The notes beneath the pieces were generated by a model. The model had not been told where the DNA came from. It did not search any database and saw only the letters and a program-made list of their open reading frames with translations. DNA of 64,000 nt. It comes from Tunturiibacter empetritectus. GTDB taxonomy: Bacteria; Acidobacteriota; Terriglobia; Terriglobales; Acidobacteriaceae. Shown here piece by piece: positions 36,150 through 45,008 of this stretch. Each line of letters begins with the position of its first letter. Positions within the stretch are counted from its first letter, which is position 1. Position numbers and translations under genes: made by a program. The stretch covers positions 310,001-374,000 of the forward strand of contig NZ_JACCCU010000002.1 in the NCBI RefSeq assembly GCF_013410875.1, written 5' to 3'.

Positions 36150-37646
36150 ATGCGTTGCTTCAATCGACTTATCCTTTTTTCTCTTTTCCTTGTTGTCTTC
36201 TCGGGATTTGAAGCAGCCGCGCAGACAACGACGACTGCGCCTACAAATGCCGACGTTCAAGAATTGAGGCAGACAGTGCGCGATCTGGCGCAGCGTGTGA
36301 GCGCGCTGGAGGCGGAGTTGCACAAGGAGCAACGGGTGACAACGACGGAAGTGGCGACGCTGAGGCCGGCTGTGCTGGTTGGCCCTGCTGCGGATGTTCG
36401 CAGCAGCGTGGAGAGTGTGTCGAGCAGCAGCGTGGCAGCAACTATACCGTCGTCCACAATAGTGAATACGCAGAGCACTCCAGCACCAATCTCTCCCGTC
36501 GCTTCGGTCCTTCCGACACAACTGCCCGGCGGAGCTACGCTGAACTACACCTTTGACGGTTACTACGACTACGACTTCAATCATCCGATTGGACGGGTGC
36601 AGTATCTGCGGGCCTACGATGTGCTGAGCAATGCGTTCAGCATCAATCAGGCTGACGTCGTGTTTGCGCTCGACCCGGATGTTGCGGCGGGCAGGCGCTA
36701 CGGAGTCCGGCTGGATCTGCAGTTTGGGCAGGCGACAGAGACGCTGCAGGGCAGTCCGCAGAACGAGCCTCGACCGGATATCTACCGGAATATCTTCCAA
36801 GTGTATGGAACATACGTCGTTCCTCTGGGAAAGGGACTGACAGTGGACGTGGGCAAGTGGGCGAGCTCGCTGGGGATTGAAGGCAACTATACGAAGGACC
36901 AGGTGAACTACTCGCGATCGTTCTTCTTCAACTATCTGCCGTTCTATCACGCCGGCGTCCGGACCAGCTACAAGGTGAATGACAAGCTGGCGGTGAACTA
37001 TTGGCTGGTGAATGGAACGGACCAGTCGGAGCCTACGAACTCGTTCAAGGATGAGCTGTTTGGTTTTACGGCTCAACCTGCGAAGAGTGTTCTCTGGAAC
37101 TTCAACTACTACCTTGGACAAGACCATCCGGATGCCGCGCCGGCCACGAACTGCAATGCGCCGGTGCAGCCTGGGCTGTGTTTGCAGGCGATTACTCCTG
37201 CGCCGGATGGCAAGCAGCATATCTTCGACAGCTACGTGACTTGGAACGCTACGCCTAAGCTGGCGTTGTCGCTGGAGGGGGATTATTTGATCTCGCGGGA
37301 GTGGGCTAAGGCGGCTCCTGGTGAGTCTTCCGCTCCTTCGCATGTGGATGGCGGGGCGGCTTATGCGCGGTATCAGCTGACGCCGAAGATGGCGCTGGGT
37401 GGGCGGACCGAGTATCTGTCGGATCGTGGAGGACTCTTCAGCGGGACGACGCAGGCGCTGAAGGAGTTTACCGGGACCTATGAGTACAAGTTTGGCGATG
37501 GATTTTTGACGCGTGTGGAGTATCGACGAGACTGGAGCAACGTGCCGTACTTTTTGACGAACAAGCCTGGGATGCTGTCTTCGAGTCAGCCTACGCTGAC
37601 TGTGGGGATGGTGTGGTGGGTTGGTGGGAAGCAGGGAGCTTGGTAA
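36150..37646 (+). CDS. BBP2-type outer membrane beta-barrel porin
   Basis: 498 residues from ATG 36150 (GAGAGG upstream), which gives a proper signal peptide (MRCFNRLILFSLFLVVFSGFEAAAQ). A short coiled coil follows (ADVQELRQTVRDLAQRVSALEAELHKEQ), then a serine/threonine/alanine-rich spacer, then a barrel from about residue 130 with alternating aromatic strands (LNYTFDGYYDYDFNHPIGRVQYLRAYD...). Resembles the putative beta-barrel porin-2 (OmpL-like, BBP2) family. The last residues (VGMVWWVGGKQGAW) are aromatic, as for outer membrane assembly. Probable solute channel; substrate unknown. Confidence 0.85.
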   Translation: MRCFNRLILFSLFLVVFSGFEAAAQTTTTAPTNADVQELRQTVRDLAQRVSALEAELHKEQRVTTTEVATLRPAVLVGPAADVRSSVESVSSSSVAATIPSSTIVNTQSTPAPISPVASVLPTQLPGGATLNYTFDGYYDYDFNHPIGRVQYLRAYDVLSNAFSINQADVVFALDPDVAAGRRYGVRLDLQFGQATETLQGSPQNEPRPDIYRNIFQVYGTYVVPLGKGLTVDVGKWASSLGIEGNYTKDQVNYSRSFFFNYLPFYHAGVRTSYKVNDKLAVNYWLVNGTDQSEPTNSFKDELFGFTAQPAKSVLWNFNYYLGQDHPDAAPATNCNAPVQPGLCLQAITPAPDGKQHIFDSYVTWNATPKLALSLEGDYLISREWAKAAPGESSAPSHVDGGAAYARYQLTPKMALGGRTEYLSDRGGLFSGTTQALKEFTGTYEYKFGDGFLTRVEYRRDWSNVPYFLTNKPGMLSSSQPTLTVGMVWWVGGKQGAW

Positions 37647-37670
37647 CTGCAGTGTTGACTGGAGAGTAGA

Positions 37671-37967
37671 TCAGCGTTGGGCTCGCCCCTTCCATGGAAA
37701 GAGTGTCTTGTAGGTGGGTAGAGCCGTTGCGTTGTTTTTTTTAGCGGAGAGAAGGCGGCGCTTGATCAGCCAACGCACTGCGCTTTGTGCCGCACTTTTG
37801 CTGATGCCGACGTTTTCGGCCAACTCCCGGTAGCCGATCTGTACCTCGGAGCCTCGCTGTTCGGCTTCGGTTGCGAGCCAAAGATAGACCAGGAAGCTGG
37901 CTGGGCGGCGATCGTGTCCGACGAGGTCGCGCATAAGAACGTCGATGATGTACGGATCGATCTCGAT
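37671..37967 (-). CDS. Helix-turn-helix protein
   Basis: 98 residues from ATG 37967 (MIEIDPYIIDVLMRDLVGHDR); an in-frame ATG at 38024 would add 19 residues. The body shows LVYLWLATEAEQRG then a winged-helix pattern (IGYRELAENVGISKSAAQSAVRWLIKRRLL), similar to MarR/GntR-type or replication-initiator-like HTHs. A DNA-binding regulator is likely. It ends with a basic tail. The target is unknown; the VOC gene diverges from it. Confidence 0.72.
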   Translation of the reverse strand: MEIDPYIIDVLMRDLVGHDRRPASFLVYLWLATEAEQRGSEVQIGYRELAENVGISKSAAQSAVRWLIKRRLLSAKKNNATALPTYKTLFPWKGRAQR

Positions 37968-38057
37968 CATGGCTGTATCAGCCAATACTATAGTTTTACG
38001 GAGGCAATTGCATTGGCGCTTCATGTCGCTTTAGTCTGCAGGACAAGGAGAACGGCG

Positions 38058-38423
38058 ATGATTCGAGGCATTAAATTTGTTGGCGTTCCAGTTCGCAATC
38101 AGGATGAGGCGTTACGGTTCTGGACAGAGATGGTGGGATGCAAGATTTCGACGGACCAGGAGATGGGTCCAGGACAGCGATGGATTGAGCTTGCCTTCCC
38201 TGGGACGGAGACCGGTATTGCGTTATTTACTCCGGAGGGGCACGAAGACCGTGTCGGGACGTTTCAGTCCATCAGCTTCTGGTGCGATGACGTCTTCGCA
38301 ACGGCCAAGAGCCTGGAGTCGCGTGGCGTGACCTTTGTCCAGGCTCCTCGAAAGGAAGATTGGGGAACGTCGGCGATCTTTGCAGACGCCGATGGAAATC
38401 AGTTTGTCCTGTCCAGCCGATAG
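38058..38423 (+). CDS. VOC family (glyoxalase/bleomycin-resistance fold) protein
   Basis: 121 residues from ATG 38058, with AAGGAG upstream. Two beta-alpha-beta-beta-beta modules: MIRGIKFVGVPVRNQDEALRFWTEMVGCK and SISFWCDDVFATAKSLESRGVTFVQAP, ending in the common FADADGNQFVLSS. Possible metal ligands are scarce at the usual His position (KFVGVPV), so it may be a binding protein or a non-classical member. The gene is divergent from the HTH protein, whose regulator role over it is a guess. Confidence 0.85.
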   Translation: MIRGIKFVGVPVRNQDEALRFWTEMVGCKISTDQEMGPGQRWIELAFPGTETGIALFTPEGHEDRVGTFQSISFWCDDVFATAKSLESRGVTFVQAPRKEDWGTSAIFADADGNQFVLSSR

Positions 38424-38431
38424 CTGACCAA

Positions 38432-39676
38432 CTAGCTGTATTTGAGCCAGCGGAGGATCTCGGGGAGGTTGGGTTTTTTGCCGTACATGAGAATGCCTAC
38501 ACGATATATGCGGCTTGCAACCCATAGGATGGCGAGGATGGTCATGCTCATGAGGATGAATGAGAGGCCGATCTGCCAGGGTGGGACGGTGGTGAGGGAG
38601 ATGCGGAAGTTCATCAGCAGGGGGCTGCAAAAGGGGATGAGCGAGACGACCTGCGCGAGGGTGGAGTTTGGCGCGCGCACGATGACGAAGATCATGAGGA
38701 AGCAGAAGGCTAGCGGGATGACGAGGAACATGTTGAGCTGCTGGAGTTCCTGCTCGGAGTTTGTCATGGCGCCGAGAGCGGCGGCGATACTGGAGTAGAG
38801 CAGGAAGCCGAAGATGAAGTAGGCGACGAAGAAGATGATCTGCGCGGCGCTGATGAGCGCGTGACCGCTGCCGATGAGGCTGGTTGCGAGGGATGTGGAA
38901 CCGAGGGCGGCGGCGGCAATCATCCAGACGCCTACTTGCGAGATGCCTACTGCGCCGACGCCAAGGATCTTACCGGCGAGCATCTCGTCAGGCTTGATGG
39001 CGGAGAGCATGACCTCGAAGACGCGGCTGCTTTTTTCTTCTATGATGGAGCGTGCGGTGTTCATACCGTAGAGCATGATGACCATGTACATGAGGAAGAA
39101 GAGGAGATAGGCGGCACCGAAGGCGGCGCGGCTGTCGCCGGTCTTGCTGGTGTCGATGGCGACGGGGGCCATGAGGGCTGCGATGTCGGACGGGCCCATG
39201 CCCTGATGGCCGAGGCCTTCGCGGGTGAGCACGTTTTGGATGGCGGTGGAGAGCGTGTCTTCGGTGCTGATGTCCCCGGCTGAGCGTGGGACATAGGTGA
39301 AGGTGGGACGCGCGTTCGGCTGCGGGGCGGGCGTTGCGACGAGATAGCCGGTGATGTCTCCTGACTTGCTTTGGAGATTGCGGTCGAGGTTGGCGCGGAT
39401 CTCGTTGCTGTTGGATGGGGAGGTTGGTGTTAGAACTTCAACCGTCATGCCGCTGTTTTTTCCGGTTTGGAGTTCGTGCTTTAGGTCGGCGGAGAAGGAC
39501 GTGTCGGCCGAGACGATGGCGAGGTGGGCGGAGGATTTGGTACGGGAGGCGAGATAGCCGCTGCCGAAGACGAAGGCTCCCATAAAGAGTGGAATGAGAA
39601 TGGTGGCGATGAGGAAGGCTTTGGTACGGATGCGCTCGAGGTACTCGCGTTTGGCGATGAGCCAGATGTTATGCAT
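38432..39676 (-). CDS. ABC-2 type permease, NatB-like
   Basis: 414 residues from ATG 39676, which overlaps the stop of the ATPase gene by eight bases (ATGCATAA). The family start MHNIWLIAKREYLERIRTKAFLIATILIP is characteristic of NatB-like exporters. One helix at the N-terminus is followed by a large extracytoplasmic domain (about 45-220), then five to six helices including TARSIIEEKSSRVFEVMLSAIKPDEMLAGKILG, the coupling motif. Functions with the upstream ATPase, as an exporter of sodium, a peptide or a drug; cargo unknown. Confidence 0.9.
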   Translation of the reverse strand: MHNIWLIAKREYLERIRTKAFLIATILIPLFMGAFVFGSGYLASRTKSSAHLAIVSADTSFSADLKHELQTGKNSGMTVEVLTPTSPSNSNEIRANLDRNLQSKSGDITGYLVATPAPQPNARPTFTYVPRSAGDISTEDTLSTAIQNVLTREGLGHQGMGPSDIAALMAPVAIDTSKTGDSRAAFGAAYLLFFLMYMVIMLYGMNTARSIIEEKSSRVFEVMLSAIKPDEMLAGKILGVGAVGISQVGVWMIAAAALGSTSLATSLIGSGHALISAAQIIFFVAYFIFGFLLYSSIAAALGAMTNSEQELQQLNMFLVIPLAFCFLMIFVIVRAPNSTLAQVVSLIPFCSPLLMNFRISLTTVPPWQIGLSFILMSMTILAILWVASRIYRVGILMYGKKPNLPEILRWLKYS

Positions 39677-40613
39677 TGACTTTTTCTCCAACGGGGATAC
39701 CGGTAGATTCCTCGGTGACCTTCTCGATGAAGATCTCTTCGAGTGTCGGCTCCATGACTTCGAAGCGGGTGATGCGGGCGCCGGTGCGGATGGCGTCAGC
39801 GAGAAGCGCCTGAGCGTCGGCTCCTTCGTCTCCTGAGCTGCGGAGGCGGATCTCGGCATGGCCTCCGTAGTTCTTCGCGGAGTGAATGGTGGGGTGGTGG
39901 AGGAAGGCGTCGTTGCCGGTGAAGTTGATGAGGACGCGGTTGACGGGGTAGCGGGATTTGATCTCGCGCATGGAGCCGGAGAGGACGAGGTGGCTGTTGT
40001 GGATGAGGCAGATGTTGTCGCAGATCTTTTCGACCTGGTCCATGCGGTGGGTGGAGAAGAGGATGGTGCGGCCTTGTTTGCGGAGGTCGACGAGTGTGTC
40101 CATGAGGAGGACGGCGTTGACGGGATCGAGGCCGCTGAAAGGCTCGTCCATGATGATGAGTTCGGGCTCGTGGAGGAGTGTGGAGATGAACTGGATCTTC
40201 TGCTGCATCCCCTTGGAGAGTTCTTCGGTCTTTTTGTCGATGGATGGGGTGATGCCGAGGCGGTCGCACCAGTCGTGGGCGCGCCTGGATGCGGTGGTGG
40301 CGTCTAGTCCGCGGAGCTGGCCGAGGAAGATGAGTTGGTCCATGACCTTGATCTTTTTGTAGAGGCCGCGCTCTTCGGGCAGATAGCCGACGCGCTTGAG
40401 GAGGTTGCGGTGGAAGGGTTGGCCGAAGAGGCTGACGGTGCCGGAGTCGGGGACCGTGATGCCGATCATCATGCGGATGGAGGAGGTTTTGCCGGAGCCG
40501 TTGGGGCCGAGGAGGCCGAACATGCTGCCTGGTTCGATGGTGAAGCTGAGGTCTGCTACGGCGATCTTGGTGTCGTAGGCCTTGCGGACATGTTGCAGTT
40601 CTACAATGGGCAT
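39669..40613 (-). CDS. ABC transporter ATP-binding protein, NatA-like
   Basis: 314 residues. Walker A is GPNGSGKTS, Q-loop in YLPEERGLYKKI, ABC signature ELSKGMQQKIQF, Walker B ELIIMDEPFSGLDP, and switch His in LFSTHRMDQ. After about residue 220 a C-terminal extension typical of NatA/DrrA-type ATPases ends in LEEIFIEKVTEES. It is the first gene of a two-gene minus operon with the NatB-like permease. Confidence 0.95.
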   Translation of the reverse strand: MPIVELQHVRKAYDTKIAVADLSFTIEPGSMFGLLGPNGSGKTSSIRMMIGITVPDSGTVSLFGQPFHRNLLKRVGYLPEERGLYKKIKVMDQLIFLGQLRGLDATTASRRAHDWCDRLGITPSIDKKTEELSKGMQQKIQFISTLLHEPELIIMDEPFSGLDPVNAVLLMDTLVDLRKQGRTILFSTHRMDQVEKICDNICLIHNSHLVLSGSMREIKSRYPVNRVLINFTGNDAFLHHPTIHSAKNYGGHAEIRLRSSGDEGADAQALLADAIRTGARITRFEVMEPTLEEIFIEKVTEESTGIPVGEKVNA

Positions 40614-40779
40614 GGGTTCTCGTGTTGTGTGTCAGGGCCAGTTTATCAGGGTGAGTTGTAGGTTCCGGCGAGGTTCGATGAGATTGGAAAATCTACTCAG
40701 TTGTGCACTGAGGTCAATTGGGAGGGAGTTTGTCTGGAATGAGCTTCGTTGACGCGCATCTGACTTTTCGAGGTGGATT

Positions 40780-40974
40780 ATGGAACAGAGTAATGGGAAG
40801 AAGCACTTTCACTGCAAAGATGTCGGGTATGCGTGCGACTGGCAGCTTGAGGGCGATAGTGAAGAAGAAATGCTGCCTGTCATCGAACAGCATGCAGCGG
40901 AGGTTCATAATCTGACGCACTTCAAAGAGGAGGCGGTGGAGCATGTGAAGGAGGCAATACGGAGGAATGGCTGA
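40780..40974 (+). CDS. DUF1059 small protein
   Basis: 64 residues. The pattern HFHCKDVGYACDWQLEGDSEEEMLP...HAAEVHNL is the DUF1059 signature, with two cysteines and several histidines that may bind a metal. Cytoplasmic; function unknown. Ends four bases before the convergent MFS gene's stop. Confidence 0.85.
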   Translation: MEQSNGKKHFHCKDVGYACDWQLEGDSEEEMLPVIEQHAAEVHNLTHFKEEAVEHVKEAIRRNG

Positions 40975-40978
40975 GCGG

Positions 40979-42211
40979 TTAGAGGATGGATAGCTTTTCG
41001 ACGATGCGGGCGTCGCGGTGTTTGCGATCTAGTCTGGCAGAGAGGATCGCGAGGAGCAAAGTAACGAGGGTGACGATGATGCTGGCGAGAGGGAGTTGGC
41101 GATAGGTGTAGCCGGCGGTGAGCATCATGCCGCCGAGAGAGGCTCCGGTGGCGTTGCCGAAGTTGAAGGCTCCCTGGTTGAGGGTGGAGGCGAGGTTGGG
41201 GGCGGCGGCGGCCTGGTCGACGATGCGGGATTGGAGTGGGGCTCCGGCGGCGAATTGGATCGCTCCCCAGATGAGGATCATCGCGATGGCGGGGATGACG
41301 TGGGGTTCGGCGTAGTAGAGGGCTGCCAGAGAGGCTAAGAGGGTGAGAAGGGCGCCGATGAGGAAGGCCATGGGGCGCCAGTCGCTGAGGGTGCCGCCGA
41401 GGAAGTTGCCTACGGTGATGCCGACGCCGAAGAGGAGCAGCGTGAGGGTGACGGTGTGGGGGGAGACGAGCGTGACGGCTTCGAGGGTTGGGGCGATATA
41501 GGTAAAGACGCAGAAGAGCGAGGCTGAGGTGAGAACGCTCATGGCGAGGACGAGCAGGACTTGTGGCTTGCGGAGGACGCGGAACTCGTGGAGGAGACCG
41601 CCGGAGCCTGGGGCTTGTTTGGGGACGAGGAAGAAGACTGCAGTTGCGGCTAGGAGGCCTATGGGGACGATGGCCCAGAAGGCGAATCTCCAGCCGTAGG
41701 CCTGGCCAAGTGCAGTTCCGGCTGGGACGCCTAGGACGTTGGCGAGGGTGAGGCCTGAGAACATGAGGGCGATCGCCTGGGCACGCTGGTTGCGCGGGAC
41801 GAGGTTGGCAGCGACGACACTGCCGATGCCGAAGAAGGCTCCGTGGCAGAGGGCGGTGAGGACGCGGGCGGCGAAGAGGAGGTTGTAGGCGGGGGCGATG
41901 GCGCATGCCAGGTTGCCGAGGGTGAAGATGCCCATGAGAAGAAGGAGGGCGAGTTTTCGCTCAAGGCGGGCGGTGGCGATGGCTACGATTGGCGCGCCGA
42001 TGGTGACTGAGAGCGCGTAGCCGGTGACGAGGACGCCGGCCTTGGGAATGCTGACGTGGAAGTCGTCGGCGAGGTTGGGCAGCAGGCCCATGATGATGAA
42101 CTCGGAGGTGCCGATGCCGAAGGCGGCTACCGCGAGCGCCATCAGCGGCGTGTGCAGCAGGATGTTTTTGCGCTCGGTGGTCGTTACTGAGTTCGCTCCA
42201 GAGGCAGACAT
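40979..42211 (-). CDS. MFS transporter (AraJ/DHA1-like exporter)
   Basis: 410 residues with twelve predicted helices. The N-terminal half starts LMALAVAAFGIGTSEFIIMGLLPNLADDF, a hallmark of the AraJ/DHA1 family; the loop 2-3 motif is in GAPIVAIATARLERK. It may export sugars, purines or drugs by proton antiport. Cargo unknown. No regulator is adjacent. Confidence 0.92.
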   Translation of the reverse strand: MSASGANSVTTTERKNILLHTPLMALAVAAFGIGTSEFIIMGLLPNLADDFHVSIPKAGVLVTGYALSVTIGAPIVAIATARLERKLALLLLMGIFTLGNLACAIAPAYNLLFAARVLTALCHGAFFGIGSVVAANLVPRNQRAQAIALMFSGLTLANVLGVPAGTALGQAYGWRFAFWAIVPIGLLAATAVFFLVPKQAPGSGGLLHEFRVLRKPQVLLVLAMSVLTSASLFCVFTYIAPTLEAVTLVSPHTVTLTLLLFGVGITVGNFLGGTLSDWRPMAFLIGALLTLLASLAALYYAEPHVIPAIAMILIWGAIQFAAGAPLQSRIVDQAAAAPNLASTLNQGAFNFGNATGASLGGMMLTAGYTYRQLPLASIIVTLVTLLLAILSARLDRKHRDARIVEKLSIL

Positions 42212-42303
42212 TCTTTTATTGCAACATATCTTCTGTCAATACTGAAAGGCTGTTGTGGAAGTGCGGGAGTTGGCCCATGGCTGGTTCTTGGTAGCATCGG
42301 TCT

Positions 42304-44868
42304 GTGCTGGAACTTTCTACATCTATCAAGTTTGTGAAGCTCGTGGGAGAGCGGATTGCGGTCGAGCTTGCCAAGCGCGGCGTCGAGACGGTCGAGGATC
42401 TGCTGTATCACCTGCCCTTTCGCTACGAAGATCGCCTGAACCCAGTGCCGATGAGTGAGCTGAAGGCAGGGACGATGGCGTCGGTGATCGGCGAGGTGCG
42501 TGGGACGGTGCTGCTGCAGACGCGGAACATGCCGTTGTTTGAGATGACGGTGGGACAGGGGCTCAACACGGTGAAGTGCATGTGGTTTCGCGGGACCTAT
42601 TTGAGAGACAAATTTCATGTGGGGCAGATGGTTGCGCTATATGGCAAGCTTGAACCTTCGCGGAGCAGCGCGGGAAAGTTCAAGATGATTCAGCCGCAGT
42701 TTGAGATTCTGCCTTCGGGGGCTGGTGCGGATGCTGAGTTTTCCATGCTCGAGGTTGGGCGGATTGTGCCGGTGTATGAGTCGCTTGGGGGCACTACGGC
42801 GTGGGGGGCGAAGCTGGGGTCGAAGTGGCTTCGGCGGGTGATCTGGGCCCTCTTTGAGGAGTTGGAGGGCGGGGAGAAGCTTAAAGCAGATTCCTCCGCT
42901 GCGCTGCGGAATGACAAGCAAAAGAACGAACTACACCAGGAACAAGAGCAAAAACAACAACAAAAGCAAAGGCAACAGGTGGCGGGTGCGAGCAGTGTAC
43001 ATCCCACCCATCACGGTGAGACTGCGATGAATGGGGCACCCGGGCTGCGTGGGCCGCGAGAGAACGGAGTGGTTGAGACCTTGCCAGGGGCGATGCTTAA
43101 GCGGCTCTCGTTTCCTGAGCGGCTGAAGGCTCTGAAGGCTGTGCATTTTCCTGAAGCCGGGACGCCGATGGTGGAGCTGATGTCGGCGACAACGCCTGGA
43201 CATCGCCGGTTGATCTTCGAAGAGTTTTTCTATCTTGAGCTGGGACTGGAGTTGAAGCGGCGGCGCATGAGGGAGCGCGAAGGCACTGCGTTTGTGACGA
43301 ATGTGAAGGTGCGGGAGGCGATCAAGCAGGTGCTTCCCTTCCATCCGACGGCGGCGCAGAAGCGCGTGCTGGGCGAGATTGCGAGCGATATGCGCAGGCC
43401 GCAGCCGATGCGGAGATTGCTGCAGGGCGATGTGGGATCAGGCAAGACGATCGTCGCGATGCAGGCTGCGCTGGTTGCTATTGAGAACGGCTACCAGACG
43501 GCTCTGATGGCACCGACGGAGATTCTGGCAACGCAGCATTATCTCTCCGCGAGGAAGCTGCTGGGGGATGTGCTGTCTCCACGCACGGGAAAGCCTTATC
43601 GGGTGACCCTTTTGACGGGATCGCTCGATGAGGCGACGAAACGGGAGGCGCGGGGAAGAATCTTTCGCGGCGAGACCGATCTTGCGATTGGGACTCATGC
43701 GCTGATTGAAGATAAAGTTGATTTCGAAAATCTGGGCCTCGTGATCGTCGATGAACAGCACAGGTTCGGCGTACAGCAACGATTTCGATTGATGAAGAAG
43801 TCGGGCGCGCTTGATCCAGATGTGCTGGTGATGACGGCTACGCCAATTCCTCGAACGCTTGCTCTGACGTTATACGGCGATCTTGATGCAAGTGTGATCG
43901 ATGAGCTACCGCCGGGGCGAACGCCGATTGTAACCAGACGAACGACGGAGGAACGTGCGGAGGACGTGTGGGCTTTTGTGCGCAAGCAGGTAGAGGCGGG
44001 ACGGCAGGCATACATCGTGTATCCAGTGATTGAAGGTGCGAAGGATGACCAACCGGAGTTGGATTTTCCGCAGGATATTGAACCGGACGAGGCGAACGCA
44101 AGCGTAAAAGCAAAAGCGGATTCCTCCGCTGCGTTGCGGAATAACAACAAAGAAACAACGGCGAGGAAGAAGACGACGGACGTAAAGGGAGGAAGTGCAA
44201 AGGTCAAGCGCACGAAGTCTTCTGTGAAGATGGAGAAGTTATTTGAGCCGAAGAGGGCGCTTCGAGCAGCGACGGATATGTATGAGGAGCTTCGGCAGGG
44301 GCCTCTGAGCGGGCTGCGGCTGGGGCTGCTGCATGGGCGGTTGAGCGCGGACGACAAGGATGTGACGATGCGGCGGTTCCAGCGGGGAGATCTTGACGTG
44401 CTGATTGCGACGACTGTGATCGAAGTGGGCGTCGATGTCCCGAACGCTTCGGTGATGGTGATCGAACATGCCGAACGGTTTGGGTTGGCGCAGATGCATC
44501 AGCTGCGCGGCCGTGTTGGGCGTGGAGCGGCGAAGAGCTTCTGCGTGTTGATGACAGGCGGAAGGGTGAGCGAGCAGGCTGAGGCCAGGCTGGATGCGAT
44601 GGTACGTACGCAGAATGGTTTTGAACTAGCCGAGCTTGATCTGCAGCAACGCGGGCCTGGAGAGTTTTTTGGAACGCGCCAGGCTGGTATGCCGGAGTTC
44701 AGGGTTGCAAATCTGATACGCGACCGAGAGCTGCTGGAGTTGGCGAAGACGGAGGCTGGGCGCTTTGCGTCGGAGCCTGATCCATCCGTTTTGAGTGAAG
44801 AGAAGGACGCTGTGTGGGTGCGGCTGAAGATGCAGTGGCAGAGAAAGTACGGGTTAGTGGAAGCCTAA
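42304..44868 (+). CDS. recG: ATP-dependent DNA helicase RecG with two low-complexity insertions
   Basis: 854 residues against a usual length near 700; starts with GTG at 42304. It drives fork regression and branch migration. The wedge/OB domain (VETVEDLLYHLPFRYEDR) and helicase motifs are complete: GDVGSGKTIVAMQA, APTEILATQH, VDEQHRFGVQQR, MTATPIPRTLALTLYGDL, HGRLSADDKD, ATTVIEVGVDVPNASVMVIEHAERFGL, QLRGRVGRG. Two extra segments explain the size: about 198-255 (KADSSAALRN...QEQEQKQQQKQRQQ...) and about 600-640 (KADSSAALRNNNKE...). Both are translated dispersed repeats that keep the frame. The second is inside the C-terminal helicase domain, before HGRL. Confidence 0.95.
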   Translation: MLELSTSIKFVKLVGERIAVELAKRGVETVEDLLYHLPFRYEDRLNPVPMSELKAGTMASVIGEVRGTVLLQTRNMPLFEMTVGQGLNTVKCMWFRGTYLRDKFHVGQMVALYGKLEPSRSSAGKFKMIQPQFEILPSGAGADAEFSMLEVGRIVPVYESLGGTTAWGAKLGSKWLRRVIWALFEELEGGEKLKADSSAALRNDKQKNELHQEQEQKQQQKQRQQVAGASSVHPTHHGETAMNGAPGLRGPRENGVVETLPGAMLKRLSFPERLKALKAVHFPEAGTPMVELMSATTPGHRRLIFEEFFYLELGLELKRRRMREREGTAFVTNVKVREAIKQVLPFHPTAAQKRVLGEIASDMRRPQPMRRLLQGDVGSGKTIVAMQAALVAIENGYQTALMAPTEILATQHYLSARKLLGDVLSPRTGKPYRVTLLTGSLDEATKREARGRIFRGETDLAIGTHALIEDKVDFENLGLVIVDEQHRFGVQQRFRLMKKSGALDPDVLVMTATPIPRTLALTLYGDLDASVIDELPPGRTPIVTRRTTEERAEDVWAFVRKQVEAGRQAYIVYPVIEGAKDDQPELDFPQDIEPDEANASVKAKADSSAALRNNNKETTARKKTTDVKGGSAKVKRTKSSVKMEKLFEPKRALRAATDMYEELRQGPLSGLRLGLLHGRLSADDKDVTMRRFQRGDLDVLIATTVIEVGVDVPNASVMVIEHAERFGLAQMHQLRGRVGRGAAKSFCVLMTGGRVSEQAEARLDAMVRTQNGFELAELDLQQRGPGEFFGTRQAGMPEFRVANLIRDRELLELAKTEAGRFASEPDPSVLSEEKDAVWVRLKMQWQRKYGLVEA
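42885..43043 (-). repeat. Composite repeat inserted in the recG reading frame (insertion 1)
   Basis: Two repeat types in series inside recG. First GCAGATTCCTCCGCTGCGCTG followed by CGGAATGACAA and a CAACAACAAAAGCAAAGGCAAC-like tract (42885-42980), which is the reverse complement of the TTGCC-rich lead plus GTCAT...hairpin element seen at 21.0 kb. Then CCCACCCATCACGG...GAGACTGCGATGAATGGGGC-ACCCGG (43003-43043), the reverse complement of the GGGTGCCCCAT repeat that accompanies the RAYT. Confidence 0.85.
44116..44175 (-). repeat. Dispersed repeat inserted in the recG reading frame (insertion 2)
   Basis: GCGGATTCCTCCGCTGCGTTG-CGGAATAACAAC (44116-44148) then an AC/GA-rich tract. It is a second copy of the DSSAALRN-reading repeat, in the same orientation and reading frame as insertion 1. 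Confidence 0.82.
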
Positions 44869-44917
44869 TTCTTTGGACGTTCCCTGCAGGGTTGGAGACC
44901 GTTAGAACGGATTGCTG

Positions 44918-44976
44918 CCGGTGTAGGAAGGCAACCGCAGATTCCCTTCGGGAATGACAAGCAAAAAAAATACAGG
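44918..44976 (-). repeat. Dispersed palindromic repeat after recG
   Basis: AGGAAGGCAACCGCAGATTCCCTTCGGGAATGACAAGC, with TTCCC-TTC-GGGAA as the hairpin core. Same class as the units in recG and at 21.15 kb. It lies between recG and the convergent response regulator and could serve as a 3' end structure. Confidence 0.75.
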
Positions 44977-45008
44977 TTCTACGCAAACTGCTACTTGATC
45001 CAGTGGCT

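Noticed and set aside
39669..39859. 61-residue N-terminal extension of the NatB-like permease
   Set aside because: The extra codons overlap the ATPase gene in another frame and are Ser/Pro/Arg-rich; the family start MHNIWLIAKREY at 39676 is better.
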